Made by a program: the position numbers and the translations under genes
Source: Methanosarcinales archaeon
GTDB taxonomy: Archaea; Halobacteriota; Syntropharchaeia; Alkanophagales; Methanospirareceae
Reading direction: 5' to 3'
NCBI GenBank assembly: GCA_030665925.1
Contig: DAOUYX010000066.1
Coordinates: 1 to 7,903, forward strand
Length of the DNA stretch: 7,903 nucleotides
Shown here: piece after piece, positions 1-5,831 of the stretch
Numbering within the stretch: the first letter of the stretch is position 1
How the letters are laid out: the number at the start of each line of letters is the position of its first letter
The notes under the pieces: generated by a model
Told to the model about the DNA's origin: nothing
What the model saw: only the letters and a program-made list of their open reading frames with translations
The model's database searches: none

Positions 1-122
1 CGCTTGGAAATGAATGCTCTCTCTTCTGGTGTGAGTTCCCCAACAAAGCGAGAACTGTTCCCATGTAATTGCTTCATTTTGGACACATCAAAAGAAAATA
101 TGTGTCCTAAATATATAACCCT
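1..122 (-). other. Open frame at the window edge: tail of the ATPase pseudogene or start of another gene
   Basis: Read on the minus strand, the frame after the TAA at 125-123 stays open to the window edge, about 40 codons, in the same phase as the ATPase remnant. It may therefore be more of the same decayed gene. An ATG at 77-75 begins MKQLHGNSSRFVGELTPEER, preceded by an AT-rich TATA-like stretch (about 108-117) and an 8-bp inverted repeat (81-88/100-107), so a separate gene starting at 77 is also possible. I do not recognise the protein and too little is present to assign a function. Confidence 0.35.
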
Positions 123-618
123 TTACTTATGCTGGGTTGTACTTAACATTACTTCCAAACTTCTCAAAAATGTGCTTTCGTTAGGTACAAATGCGACAAA
201 ATCCTCTGCTTTTTCCCCCTCAATGCCTAACCGCTCACAGCACGTGTTAGCATTGACCTCCTTTTCCTCTACGAAGAAATGATCGCCGCTCTCACTAATT
301 TCTGCACGGCATGCTTTCTCTTTAACCGTGAACTCTAAAGACGCGGAGCCTGCATACCTATAAATAGCAGACTTTCACCCACCGAGAAGATATTCAAAAA
401 CCCCCTTTTCGTTTATCCCAGTTGTCAACGCTAAGGCTCATCGGTAAATCAAGATCAGGGTGCGGCAAAAGAGAAAGCGCGTGCAATATCGCCGACTTCC
501 CACTGTTGTTTCGTCCAACAAGGACATTGAACTTTGCAAGTTCCAGAGGCTCCTTAAATTTCTTTATGCCTCTGAACTCCTTCAAATCCAAGGAAGATAC
601 GAACACCATTTTCTCCAC
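123..618 (-). pseudogene. Broken AAA/SMC-like ATPase (N-terminal part)
   Basis: The first 74 codons (618-394, GTG start at 618 or ATG at 609) encode a typical N-terminus of an ABC/SMC-like AAA ATPase. It has a strand-turn DLKEFRGIKKF followed by the Walker A motif GRNNSGKS, as in RecF/OLD-like proteins. The frame stops at 396-394 just after a homopolymer run (AAAA-GGGGG-TTTTT on the minus strand). Shifting frame at that run gives VFEYLLGG, a TGA at 377-375, then 83 open codons (including SLEFTVKEKACRAEISESG and FVPNESTFLRSLEV) that fit the continuation of this family, before a TAA at 125-123. A full-length relative would be well over 300 residues with Walker B far downstream, which is not seen. 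One frameshift plus two in-frame stops indicate a pseudogene. The frameshift alone could be a sequencing error, but the stops are less easily explained that way. It lies about 90 nt downstream of the 5S rRNA on the same strand. Confidence 0.75.
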
Positions 619-672
619 TTTTTTTCAAAAGTTTTCTCTTCCGTCAACGCGTTTCTTAGAAGCCGTTTTGAT

Positions 673-708
673 AAACCTTTTCTTAAAAGGTTTAAAGAAA
701 AGGGTTAT
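673..708 (-). terminator. Probable 5S rRNA terminator/processing region
   Basis: Directly after the 5S 3' end the minus strand carries a T-rich run (CCCTTTTCTTT, about 704-694), typical of archaeal termination. It is followed by a perfect 9-bp inverted repeat, AAACCTTTT / AAAAGGTTT, with a 3-nt loop (673-681 and 685-693). Either element could end 5S transcription. The hairpin is AT-rich and is not followed by a long T tract, so the T-rich run is the more likely signal. Confidence 0.5.
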
Positions 709-835
709 GAGCATAGCAGCGATCCTTAGTTCCCAAGTGCTCTCGCAACTCAGTACAGTAAGGAACGCTGACGGGCTTATCTGCCGGGTTCGGAATGAGA
801 CCGGGAGTTTCCCCGCCGCTATGGCCGCTATGCCC
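709..835 (-). rRNA. rrf: 5S ribosomal RNA
   Basis: The minus strand contains the highly conserved 5S core, including CATTCCGAACCCGGCAG, AGATAAGCCCGTCAGCG and a 3' segment with GAGAGCACTTGGGAAC. The two ends, GGGCATAGCGGC at 835-824 and GCTGCTATGCTC at 720-709, form a 12-pair terminal helix (helix I) if G-U pairs are allowed. This fixes a gene of 127 nt, a normal archaeal 5S length. No 16S or 23S sequence adjoins it: the upstream side is occupied by a divergent binding-protein gene. It is therefore an unlinked 5S gene with its own promoter, as known from several archaeal groups (Archaeoglobus and Thermococcales, for example). The RNA is part of the large ribosomal subunit. Confidence 0.95.
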
Positions 836-856
836 ATTTACATTATGATTTTTTTT

Positions 857-876
857 CTATTTATAAAGGTTGTTGC
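857..876 (-). promoter_or_regulatory. 5S rRNA promoter (BRE/TATA)
   Basis: On the minus strand CAACAACC followed by TTTATAAATAG forms a BRE/TATA pair. The TATA centre (about 863) lies about 28 nt upstream of the 5S 5' end at 835, the standard archaeal spacing. It faces the plus-strand ModA promoter. The two BRE/TATA elements together form an imperfect 11-bp inverted repeat (866-876 against 896-906, one mismatch). Confidence 0.75.
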
Positions 877-891
877 GAAAACATCAGGAAA

Positions 892-939
892 AAACCATCA
901 ACCTTTTTATGCCGAATGGTTTTATATTGCGTATCGAAG
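892..939 (+). promoter_or_regulatory. Promoter of the uptake operon, copy A of the repeated element
   Basis: AAACCATCAACC (BRE region) and CTTTTTAT (TATA) are followed by GCCGAATGG and TATATTGCGTATCGAAG. The expected transcription start, about 25 nt after the TATA centre, falls in TATCGAAG (932-939), leaving a very short leader. A ribosome-binding site GGTGA at 943-947 lies 6 nt before the ATG at 954. The layout matches copy B upstream of the second binding protein. The BRE of this copy deviates (CCATCA instead of CCGAAA). Confidence 0.8.
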
Positions 940-953
940 AAAGGTGAAACAAA

Positions 954-1796
954 ATGGAAAGAAGAAAAATATTGGGAATAATAGCAATAGTGGCAATCGC
1001 AACGGCAGTGATGTTCGCAGGCTGTATCAACGAAGAAACACCTGTGCCCACTCCTACGCCGACGGCAACGGTAAGTCCAACCACACCAACGGGAACTTCT
1101 TCACTCATGGTGTATTCCGGCGCGGGCATGAGAAAGCCGATGGATGAAATTGGAAGCGTGTTCGAGCAGAAGTACGGCGTTCCCGTGAACTACAACTATG
1201 CCGGTTCCAATACGCTCTTGAGCCAGATAGAGCTAACGCAAGTGGGAGACGTCTACATGCCAGGGGCAACGATGTACATTGACAAAGCGAAAGAGAAAGG
1301 GTTTGTGGATTACGAGCAGAATGTGGCGTACCATGTACCAGTGATCGCCGTTCCAGAGGGAAATCCGGCGAATATAACCTGCCTGGAGGACTTTACAAAG
1401 CCTGGGGTAAAAGTCGTTCTGGGAGACCCGAAAGCGGCTGCATGTGGCAAGATCGCAAAGAAAATACTGGAGAAGAACGGGATTTTTGATGCTGTGGATG
1501 CGAATACCATTGCGCGTGCTGCGACAGTAAATGAGCTGGTAGTCTATACGTGCATGGGCACCACGGACGCATCGATAATATGGCAAGCATCTTTGATTGG
1601 AACTGAGAACGAGACGGATATTATAGAGATACCAAAAGAGCAGAATCTCATAAAGGTGATTCCAATAGGCACGCTAACGTTCTCTGAAAACAAAGATTAT
1701 GCAAAGCAGTTCGTTGATTTTGTTTCTTCTGATGAAGGAAAAGCAATTTACGAGAAACATGGATTTACGGCATATCCAAACGAAAAGTATGAATAG
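954..1796 (+). CDS. modA: ModA-like molybdate/tungstate-binding lipoprotein
   Basis: This is the extracellular substrate-binding component of an oxyanion ABC importer. The 280-residue product opens with a basic N-terminus and a hydrophobic signal (residues 6-20) ending in a lipobox FAGC with Cys24, so it should be lipid-anchored outside the membrane. A low-complexity Pro/Thr linker (about 30-49) connects to a type II periplasmic-binding fold that starts LMVYSGAGMRKPMDEI. The later segments AGSNTLLSQIE, GDVYMPGA, LGDPKAAACGK and ASIIWQASL resemble the ModA/extracellular solute-binding family 1 that binds molybdate or tungstate. It belongs to the bacterial ModA-like branch rather than to WtpA, which the window encodes separately at 4365-5546. 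The start is supported by GGTGA 6 nt upstream. It heads a same-strand run with trmO, the permease and the ATPase. The exact ligand (molybdate, tungstate or another anion) cannot be read from the sequence. Confidence 0.85.
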   Translation: MERRKILGIIAIVAIATAVMFAGCINEETPVPTPTPTATVSPTTPTGTSSLMVYSGAGMRKPMDEIGSVFEQKYGVPVNYNYAGSNTLLSQIELTQVGDVYMPGATMYIDKAKEKGFVDYEQNVAYHVPVIAVPEGNPANITCLEDFTKPGVKVVLGDPKAAACGKIAKKILEKNGIFDAVDANTIARAATVNELVVYTCMGTTDASIIWQASLIGTENETDIIEIPKEQNLIKVIPIGTLTFSENKDYAKQFVDFVSSDEGKAIYEKHGFTAYPNEKYE

Positions 1797-1837
1797 TCTG
1801 GTTCACAAGAAGTACAGTAAGAGAGTAAGGGCTGACG

Positions 1838-2347
1838 ATGGATAAAGGCATGGAGGGAAAGGAGGATCGGAAGACATATCAACCGATTGGAATAATACAC
1901 ACGGAATTCCGGGATAAAAAAGATACCCCCATTCAGGGCATTTTCGCAAGAGACGCTAAGGGTGAGGTGGAGGTATTTTCAGAATATGCCGTGGGACTCA
2001 AAGACCTCGAGGGTTTCTCACACGTCATCCTTCTCTACCATTTCCATCGCTCTGACGGCTATTCTTTGATTTCAAAGCCATTTTTAGATGACAAACAACA
2101 CGGAATCTTCTCAATAAGGCATTTCAAAAGGCCCAACCCCATCGGATTGTCCGTAGTGAAGCTGGAGCGGGTGCGGGGGAACATACTGGAAATCAGCGAA
2201 GTTGACATCCTGGATGGTACGCCACTCCTCGATATAAAACCATTCATTCCGCGGTTTGACAACAGACCGGATGCAAAAAGCGGCTGGCTTAGTAACCCCC
2301 ATTTAGATATGGTTAAGGGTGAATCCGGCAAACATAGAAGCGAATAG
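1838..2347 (+). CDS. trmO: TrmO/TsaA-family tRNA (N6-threonylcarbamoyladenosine37-N6)-methyltransferase
   Basis: The 169-residue protein begins its domain at YQPIGIIHTEF (residues 14-24). It carries the family hallmark RPNPIGLSVVKL (98-109) and DGTPLLDIKPF (126-136), which form the SAM-binding and dimer core of the TsaA/TrmO beta-barrel. Characterised members methylate t6A37 of tRNA using S-adenosylmethionine. The usual FATRSP before RPNPIGLS reads FSIRHFK here, a noticeable divergence. The gene starts 41 nt after modA and ends 12 nt before the permease start, so it sits inside the uptake operon. A second possible start is the ATG at 1850. The 5' ATG at 1838 is used here, but both leave the domain intact. 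Because TsaA-domain proteins can stray from the tRNA role, its function in this operon is uncertain. The family assignment is firm. Confidence 0.88.
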   Translation: MDKGMEGKEDRKTYQPIGIIHTEFRDKKDTPIQGIFARDAKGEVEVFSEYAVGLKDLEGFSHVILLYHFHRSDGYSLISKPFLDDKQHGIFSIRHFKRPNPIGLSVVKLERVRGNILEISEVDILDGTPLLDIKPFIPRFDNRPDAKSGWLSNPHLDMVKGESGKHRSE

Positions 2348-2359
2348 GAACCCTGCACA

Positions 2360-3160
2360 ATGTTAAAGGAATTGAAAGCGTCGAGGATTAAGATTATTAC
2401 GATACTATCCTGTTTACTGCTCGCCTTTTTTATTTTAGTCCAGATTATTTGCGTTGTTACACATACCACGCTGCCGGCACTGATGACCAGCCTTGCTTCC
2501 AGGGAGATACAATTCGCAATAAAATTGAGTTTGACAACAGCCGCCATATCAACCATTCTATGTATCGCCATCTCCATACCGGCAGCATACGCGCTTGCTC
2601 GATATGAGTTCTTTGGTAAGAGTTTGATTAATACCCTGATAGATGCACCGCTGGCTTTACCTCCATTGGTCGCCGGCGTGGGCTTGTTAATACTATTTAG
2701 CACGACATCGTTTGGTAAAACGCTTGCCGAAACCGGGCTTGTTTTCGTGTTCACACCACTGGGGATAATAATTGCACAGTTCTTTGTCAATGTGCCGTTC
2801 ATGTTCAGGATACTGCGAGGCACTTTTCAGGGCATAAATCCAAGATACGAGCACGTAGCAGAGACGCTTGGGTGCACAGAGGCGCAGGCATTTTGGCGTG
2901 TAACACTACCCATGTCGAAGAATGGTCTCATGGCTGGCTCTGTTATCACGTGGTCAAAAGGGATAGGCGAGTTTGGAGCTGCATTAATGCTTGCGGGAGC
3001 AACAACAATGAAGACCGAGACTTTGCCCATCGCAGTATATTTGAACATGTCATGCGGGGAACTCGATTTAGCCATAGCAGCCGCAACTATTTTGATTATT
3101 ATATCGCTTGTATCTCTGTTCGTTTTTGAAAGGTTCGGGGGTTTTGGCCGTGTATTCTGA
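2360..3160 (+). CDS. wtpB: Molybdate/tungstate ABC transporter permease
   Basis: This is the membrane component of the oxyanion importer, homologous to ModB/WtpB and CysT/CysW. The 266-residue protein has about six hydrophobic segments (roughly 11-33, 52-78, 97-115, 126-146, 187-211 and 238-256). The EAA cytoplasmic loop that docks onto the ATPase is RYEHVAETLGCTEAQAFWRV (about 162-181). Conserved DAPLALPPLVAGVGLL (95-110) and GIGEFGAALMLAG (201-213) are typical of this subfamily. It should form a homodimer in the membrane with two copies of the ATPase encoded 22 nt downstream. The start ATG at 2360 lies 12 nt after the trmO stop, consistent with translational coupling. ModB and WtpB cannot be separated with confidence by eye. 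I use wtpB because of the WtpA partner nearby. Confidence 0.9.
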   Translation: MLKELKASRIKIITILSCLLLAFFILVQIICVVTHTTLPALMTSLASREIQFAIKLSLTTAAISTILCIAISIPAAYALARYEFFGKSLINTLIDAPLALPPLVAGVGLLILFSTTSFGKTLAETGLVFVFTPLGIIIAQFFVNVPFMFRILRGTFQGINPRYEHVAETLGCTEAQAFWRVTLPMSKNGLMAGSVITWSKGIGEFGAALMLAGATTMKTETLPIAVYLNMSCGELDLAIAAATILIIISLVSLFVFERFGGFGRVF

Positions 3161-3182
3161 GGACCAAAGAGCGGCAAAGAAA

Positions 3183-4262
3183 ATGATACGAATAGAGAAC
3201 ATATCAAAGGATTTGGGTGAGTTCTTCTTACGAGACATAACGCTCGATATAAACGAAGGTGAGTATTTTGTCATCCTGGGCCCCACAGGTGCAGGAAAGA
3301 CAATTTTGCTGGAGACAATAGCGGGTATTTACCACCCGGATAGTGGCAGAATTCTTCTTAGCGATAATGATATTACAGAGGTCCCACCACGGGAGCGGAA
3401 CATTGGCATGGTCTATCAGGATTATACCCTGTTCCCGTTTTTGACGGTAGAGGAAAACATCGGCTTTGGGCTGAGGTCGAGAAAGATAGGAAAAGGCGAG
3501 ATCAAGCGTAAGGTGGATGAGCTTGCAAACTTATTGGATATTTCCCATCTGTCGCATCGTTACCCCGTTACGCTCAGTGGCGGAGAGCAGCAGAAGGTTG
3601 CAATTGCCAGAGCGATTGCCATTGAACCCCCGATATTGCTTCTGGACGAGCCTTTGTCTGCTTTAGACTCCAGAACGCGAGATTATCTAAGGGAAGAACT
3701 GAAGCGAGTGAAAGAGGAATTTGGGATTACCATGGTTCACGTAACGCACGATCAGACGGAAGCGTTAGTGCTCGCGGATAGAATAGCGGTGATGATGCAA
3801 GGGCGAATACTGCAGGTAGGTACGCCATACGAGATTTTTAATAAGCCGCTAAACAAGGATTTAGCCGATTTCGTCGGCGTTGAGAACATACTGAGCGGTG
3901 TCGTGCGCACTAATGAGGATGGCGTTGCGGAGATAGAAATAGAAGCGGATGTAGGTAGAAATATATTTGCCGTTTCTGAGTACCATGCCGGAGATGTTGT
4001 AAAAGTATTCTTAAGACCCGAGGAGATAATCTTGTCTGGACACAAGGGGGATAGCACTGCCAGAAATGTTATAAAAGGAAGAATAAACGAGCTGCAGGAC
4101 GTGGGCCCTTTAACACGTGTGCAGATGGATACAGGGCGTAGCGAGCGTAGCGAGCTTGTAGTGCTTATTACAAAGCGATCACGTGAAAGCCTCGGGTTGC
4201 AGATAGGGGATGAAGTCTACGCGACTTTCAAAGCGACTTCGGTGCACGTGGTGCGAGGATGA
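3183..4262 (+). CDS. wtpC: Molybdate/tungstate ABC transporter ATP-binding protein
   Basis: This is the cytoplasmic ATPase of the importer, 359 residues from the ATG at 3183. Visible motifs are Walker A GPTGAGKT (33-40), the Q-loop Gln79 in VYQDYTLFP, the ABC signature LSGGEQQ (131-137), Walker B LLLDEP (152-157), the D-loop SALD and the switch His189 in VTHD. A C-terminal regulatory part from about residue 285 contains a TOBE/Mop-like region (ARNVIKGRINEL to FKATSVHVV). In ModC/WtpC relatives this can bind the oxyanion and inhibit transport. The frame is open upstream past a GTG at 3150 to a TTG at 3108, overlapping wtpB. MIRIENISKDLGEFFLRDI is the usual start of the domain, so the ATG 22 nt after the wtpB stop is preferred. 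A 9-bp tandem duplication (around 4137-4156) gives SERSE within the TOBE region. Confidence 0.92.
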   Translation: MIRIENISKDLGEFFLRDITLDINEGEYFVILGPTGAGKTILLETIAGIYHPDSGRILLSDNDITEVPPRERNIGMVYQDYTLFPFLTVEENIGFGLRSRKIGKGEIKRKVDELANLLDISHLSHRYPVTLSGGEQQKVAIARAIAIEPPILLLDEPLSALDSRTRDYLREELKRVKEEFGITMVHVTHDQTEALVLADRIAVMMQGRILQVGTPYEIFNKPLNKDLADFVGVENILSGVVRTNEDGVAEIEIEADVGRNIFAVSEYHAGDVVKVFLRPEEIILSGHKGDSTARNVIKGRINELQDVGPLTRVQMDTGRSERSELVVLITKRSRESLGLQIGDEVYATFKATSVHVVRG

Positions 4263-4273
4263 CAAGCTGCATG

Positions 4274-4307
4274 TTTCTATAAAGGTTTGTTGAGAAACCA
4301 ACAGTAA
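4274..4307. repeat. Partial copy of the 5S/ModA intergenic sequence
   Basis: TTTCTATAAAGGTTTGTTGAG followed by AAACCAACAG resembles the stretch 855-891 upstream of modA, which contains the 5S promoter (read as plus strand, CTATTTATAAAGGTTGTTGCG followed by AAAACATCAGG). The similarity continues directly into copies A and B of the promoter element. The whole divergent intergenic region therefore appears duplicated in front of the second binding protein, here with a 4-nt deletion in the former TATA box and no 5S gene attached. Confidence 0.5.
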
Positions 4308-4355
4308 AAACCGAAAATCTTTTTATATCGAATGGCTTTATATCGCATATCGAAG
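4308..4355 (+). promoter_or_regulatory. Promoter of the WtpA gene, copy B of the repeated element
   Basis: AAACCGAAAA (BRE) and TCTTTTTAT (TATA) are followed by ATCGAATGG and CTTTATATCGCATATCGAAG. It is the best match to copy A, both in the CGAATGG block and in the TATCGAAG at the expected start of transcription. The leader is about 20 nt and contains GGTGG at 4355-4359, 5 nt before the ATG at 4365. A promoter here lets this binding protein be made independently of the upstream operon. Confidence 0.8.
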
Positions 4356-4364
4356 GTGGATAAA

Positions 4365-5546
4365 ATGGAAATAATGAAAATAGCGGTATTAGGGATAGTG
4401 ATTGCATTACTTGCAGGTATGTCAGTAGCGGCTTTTTGCACCACTTCTGTGGGCGCACAAGAAGTCACAACGGTCAAAGTCTTCCACGCGGGGAGTTTAG
4501 CAGTGCCCTTGGATGAAGCGGAGAGCCAATTCGAGGCTTTGCATCCAAATGTGGATGTGCAGCGCGAATCAATGGGCAGTGTGAAGGCGGTAAGACAGAT
4601 AACCGACGTTGGAAAGATAGGGGACGTGCTCGCATCCGCGGATTACTCGCTTATACCAAGCATGATGTACCCCGAGTATGCGGATTGGTATGTACGATTT
4701 GCGACGAACGACATGGTTCTTGCGTACAATCCGGAGAAGAGCATGTATGCAGATGAAGTCACGCCGGATAACTGGTACGAGATTCTACGCAGGGATGGTG
4801 TGATCTTTGCGTTCTCGAATCCGAATCTCGACCCTTGCGGATACCGATCTCCAATGGTGATGCAACTCGCAGAACTGTACTACAATGATCCGAGGATATT
4901 CGACGATTTGGTTCTCAACAACACGGCGATTACGATTAGCGAGGATGCAGACGGGACGTTTTTAATAACTGTGCCGGAAGACCCGACGGCAAATACCGAA
5001 AAGGTAAATATAAGACCAAAATCGGTTGAACTCGTGGCGTTTGTCGAGGAAGGTGGGCTTGACTATGCATTCGAGTACCGAAGCGTTGCCGTTCAGCACA
5101 ATTTATCTTTCGTGGATTTGCCTGAGCAAATAGACCTGAGTAAGGTAGAGTACGCAGACACTTACAAGAAGGTGAAAATACAAACCGCAGATGGTAAGAC
5201 AAAAACGGGAAAGCCAATTGTGTACGGTATGACCGTCCCGACGAATGCGGAAAATCCGGATATGGGATTGGAGTTCGTGAAATTCGTCATCGGCGAATCA
5301 GGGCAGCAGATATTTGCGGGTATGGGGCAGCCGCCAATCGTGCCGCCAGAAGGAAGCGGGAATGTACCGGAAGAGCTGAAAGGTTTAGTGCAGCTTGAGC
5401 CCGTGGAGCCAACGCCTACACCGAGTCTAGCGCCGACACCAACGCCTACACTAACTCCGAAAGAGCCAGGCTTCGAAGCGGGATTTGCCATTGCGGGTAT
5501 ATTAGCGATCGCATATCTGGCGCTGAGAAGGAGAAAGGAAAACTGA
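4365..5546 (+). CDS. wtpA: WtpA-type tungstate/molybdate-binding protein with PGF-CTERM anchor
   Basis: This is the second extracellular binding protein for the importer. From the ATG at 4365 (GGTGG 5 nt upstream) it has 393 residues. An ATG at 4332 lies inside the promoter and is rejected. There is a signal peptide (5-24, likely cleaved around 31). The mature domain starts VKVFHAGSLAVPLDEAE (37-53) and includes DVLASADYSLIPSMM, FATNDMVLAYNPEKS, FSNPNLDPCGYRS and YAFEYRS. This is the archaeal WtpA signature. In solved WtpA structures an Asp and a Glu complete an octahedral shell around the metal, and Asp156 and Glu237 are in the matching motifs here. After a Pro/Thr linker (346-366) the C-terminus shows PGF (368-370), a hydrophobic segment and RRRK. 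This is a PGF-CTERM signal for archaeosortase-type processing and lipid attachment. It follows wtpC by about 100 nt and is followed by a strong terminator. Confidence 0.93.
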   Translation: MEIMKIAVLGIVIALLAGMSVAAFCTTSVGAQEVTTVKVFHAGSLAVPLDEAESQFEALHPNVDVQRESMGSVKAVRQITDVGKIGDVLASADYSLIPSMMYPEYADWYVRFATNDMVLAYNPEKSMYADEVTPDNWYEILRRDGVIFAFSNPNLDPCGYRSPMVMQLAELYYNDPRIFDDLVLNNTAITISEDADGTFLITVPEDPTANTEKVNIRPKSVELVAFVEEGGLDYAFEYRSVAVQHNLSFVDLPEQIDLSKVEYADTYKKVKIQTADGKTKTGKPIVYGMTVPTNAENPDMGLEFVKFVIGESGQQIFAGMGQPPIVPPEGSGNVPEELKGLVQLEPVEPTPTPSLAPTPTPTLTPKEPGFEAGFAIAGILAIAYLALRRRKEN

Positions 5547-5552
5547 ATCTTT

Positions 5553-5590
5553 AGGGGGGAAACAGTTCTCCCTCTTATTATTTTTTTTGG
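5553..5590 (+). terminator. Terminator after wtpA
   Basis: AGGGGGGA (5553-5560) and TTCTCCCT (5566-5573) form an 8-pair stem, including G-U pairs, with a 5-nt loop AACAG. It is followed by CTTATTATTTTTTTT. It begins 6 nt after the wtpA stop. It separates wtpA from the small-RNA unit downstream. Confidence 0.8.
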
Positions 5591-5622
5591 ATTGTTACCA
5601 GAATAACAAACCGTTTTGAGAA

Positions 5623-5666
5623 AAACCGAAAAGCTTTTATACCGAGTGGTATATAACTACATATCG
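5623..5666 (+). promoter_or_regulatory. Promoter of the putative small RNA, copy C of the repeated element
   Basis: AAACCGAAAA and GCTTTTAT (TATA) are followed by ACCGAGTGG and TATATAACTACATATCG. It is 1 nt shorter than the other copies and has CGAGTGG for CGAATGG. The expected start is near 5663-5667 (TATCGTGC). No coding region with a ribosome-binding site begins within 150 nt downstream. Confidence 0.7.
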
Positions 5667-5770
5667 TGCACGCCATTATTTCGCCACCTCTGTTTTTACT
5701 CCGAAACAGAGAAGCATTAGCACGAACGACCATGCGTGGGGCGCTGCACCGCCCCCACGCTGGTTTTTTT
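5664..5770 (+). ncRNA. Putative structured small RNA with own promoter and terminator
   Basis: Between promoter copy C and the small ORF at 5832 the transcript would carry two hairpins. The first has a perfect 8-bp stem CTCTGTTT / AAACAGAG (5688-5695, 5704-5711) with an 8-nt loop TTACTCCG. The second has an 8-10 bp GC-rich stem GCGTGGGG / CCCCACGC (5734-5741, 5753-5760) followed by seven T residues, a good intrinsic-type terminator. The result would be an RNA of about 105 nt. No open frame of note lies inside. An unpaired CGCCACC (5682-5688) is complementary to the GGTGG ribosome-binding sites of wtpA and the DUF4430 gene, an inference only. It could instead be a leader attenuator for the 53-codon ORF. 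I cannot match it to a known family. It is not a C/D box RNA (no C box seen). Confidence 0.55.
5734..5770 (+). terminator. GC-rich hairpin with T run
   Basis: The stem GCGTGGGG / CCCCACGC, extendable by two pairs with one bulged C, encloses a short loop and is followed by TGGTTTTTTT. It is the strongest hairpin-plus-T-tract in the window and marks the 3' end of the putative small RNA. Confidence 0.75.
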
Positions 5771-5831
5771 AGTATCTCTCGGTCACCCCGACACGCAAAA
5801 TCGTAGCATTGCATATAGGTAAGTGAGCGAA

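Noticed and set aside
4..282. Plus-strand frame of 92 codons at the left edge
   Set aside because: It lies opposite the ATPase remnant, whose minus-strand reading continues convincingly across it.
422..1147. Long plus-strand frame (241 codons)
   Set aside because: It crosses the ATPase pseudogene, the 5S gene and the modA start in a wrong frame; its composition is not protein-like and it is a shadow.
2059..2823. Minus-strand frame of 254 codons
   Set aside because: It is antisense to trmO and the permease, both of which have clear family motifs; no start signal and no recognisable domain.
3108..3182. Extended N-terminus of WtpC from a TTG at 3108 or a GTG at 3150
   Set aside because: The added residues overlap wtpB and precede the normal domain start. 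The ATG at 3183 gives the family-typical N-terminus.
5664..5770. tRNA or C/D box RNA as identity of the structured RNA
   Set aside because: There is no cloverleaf or TTC-arm pattern, and no C box of the RTGATGA type is visible.
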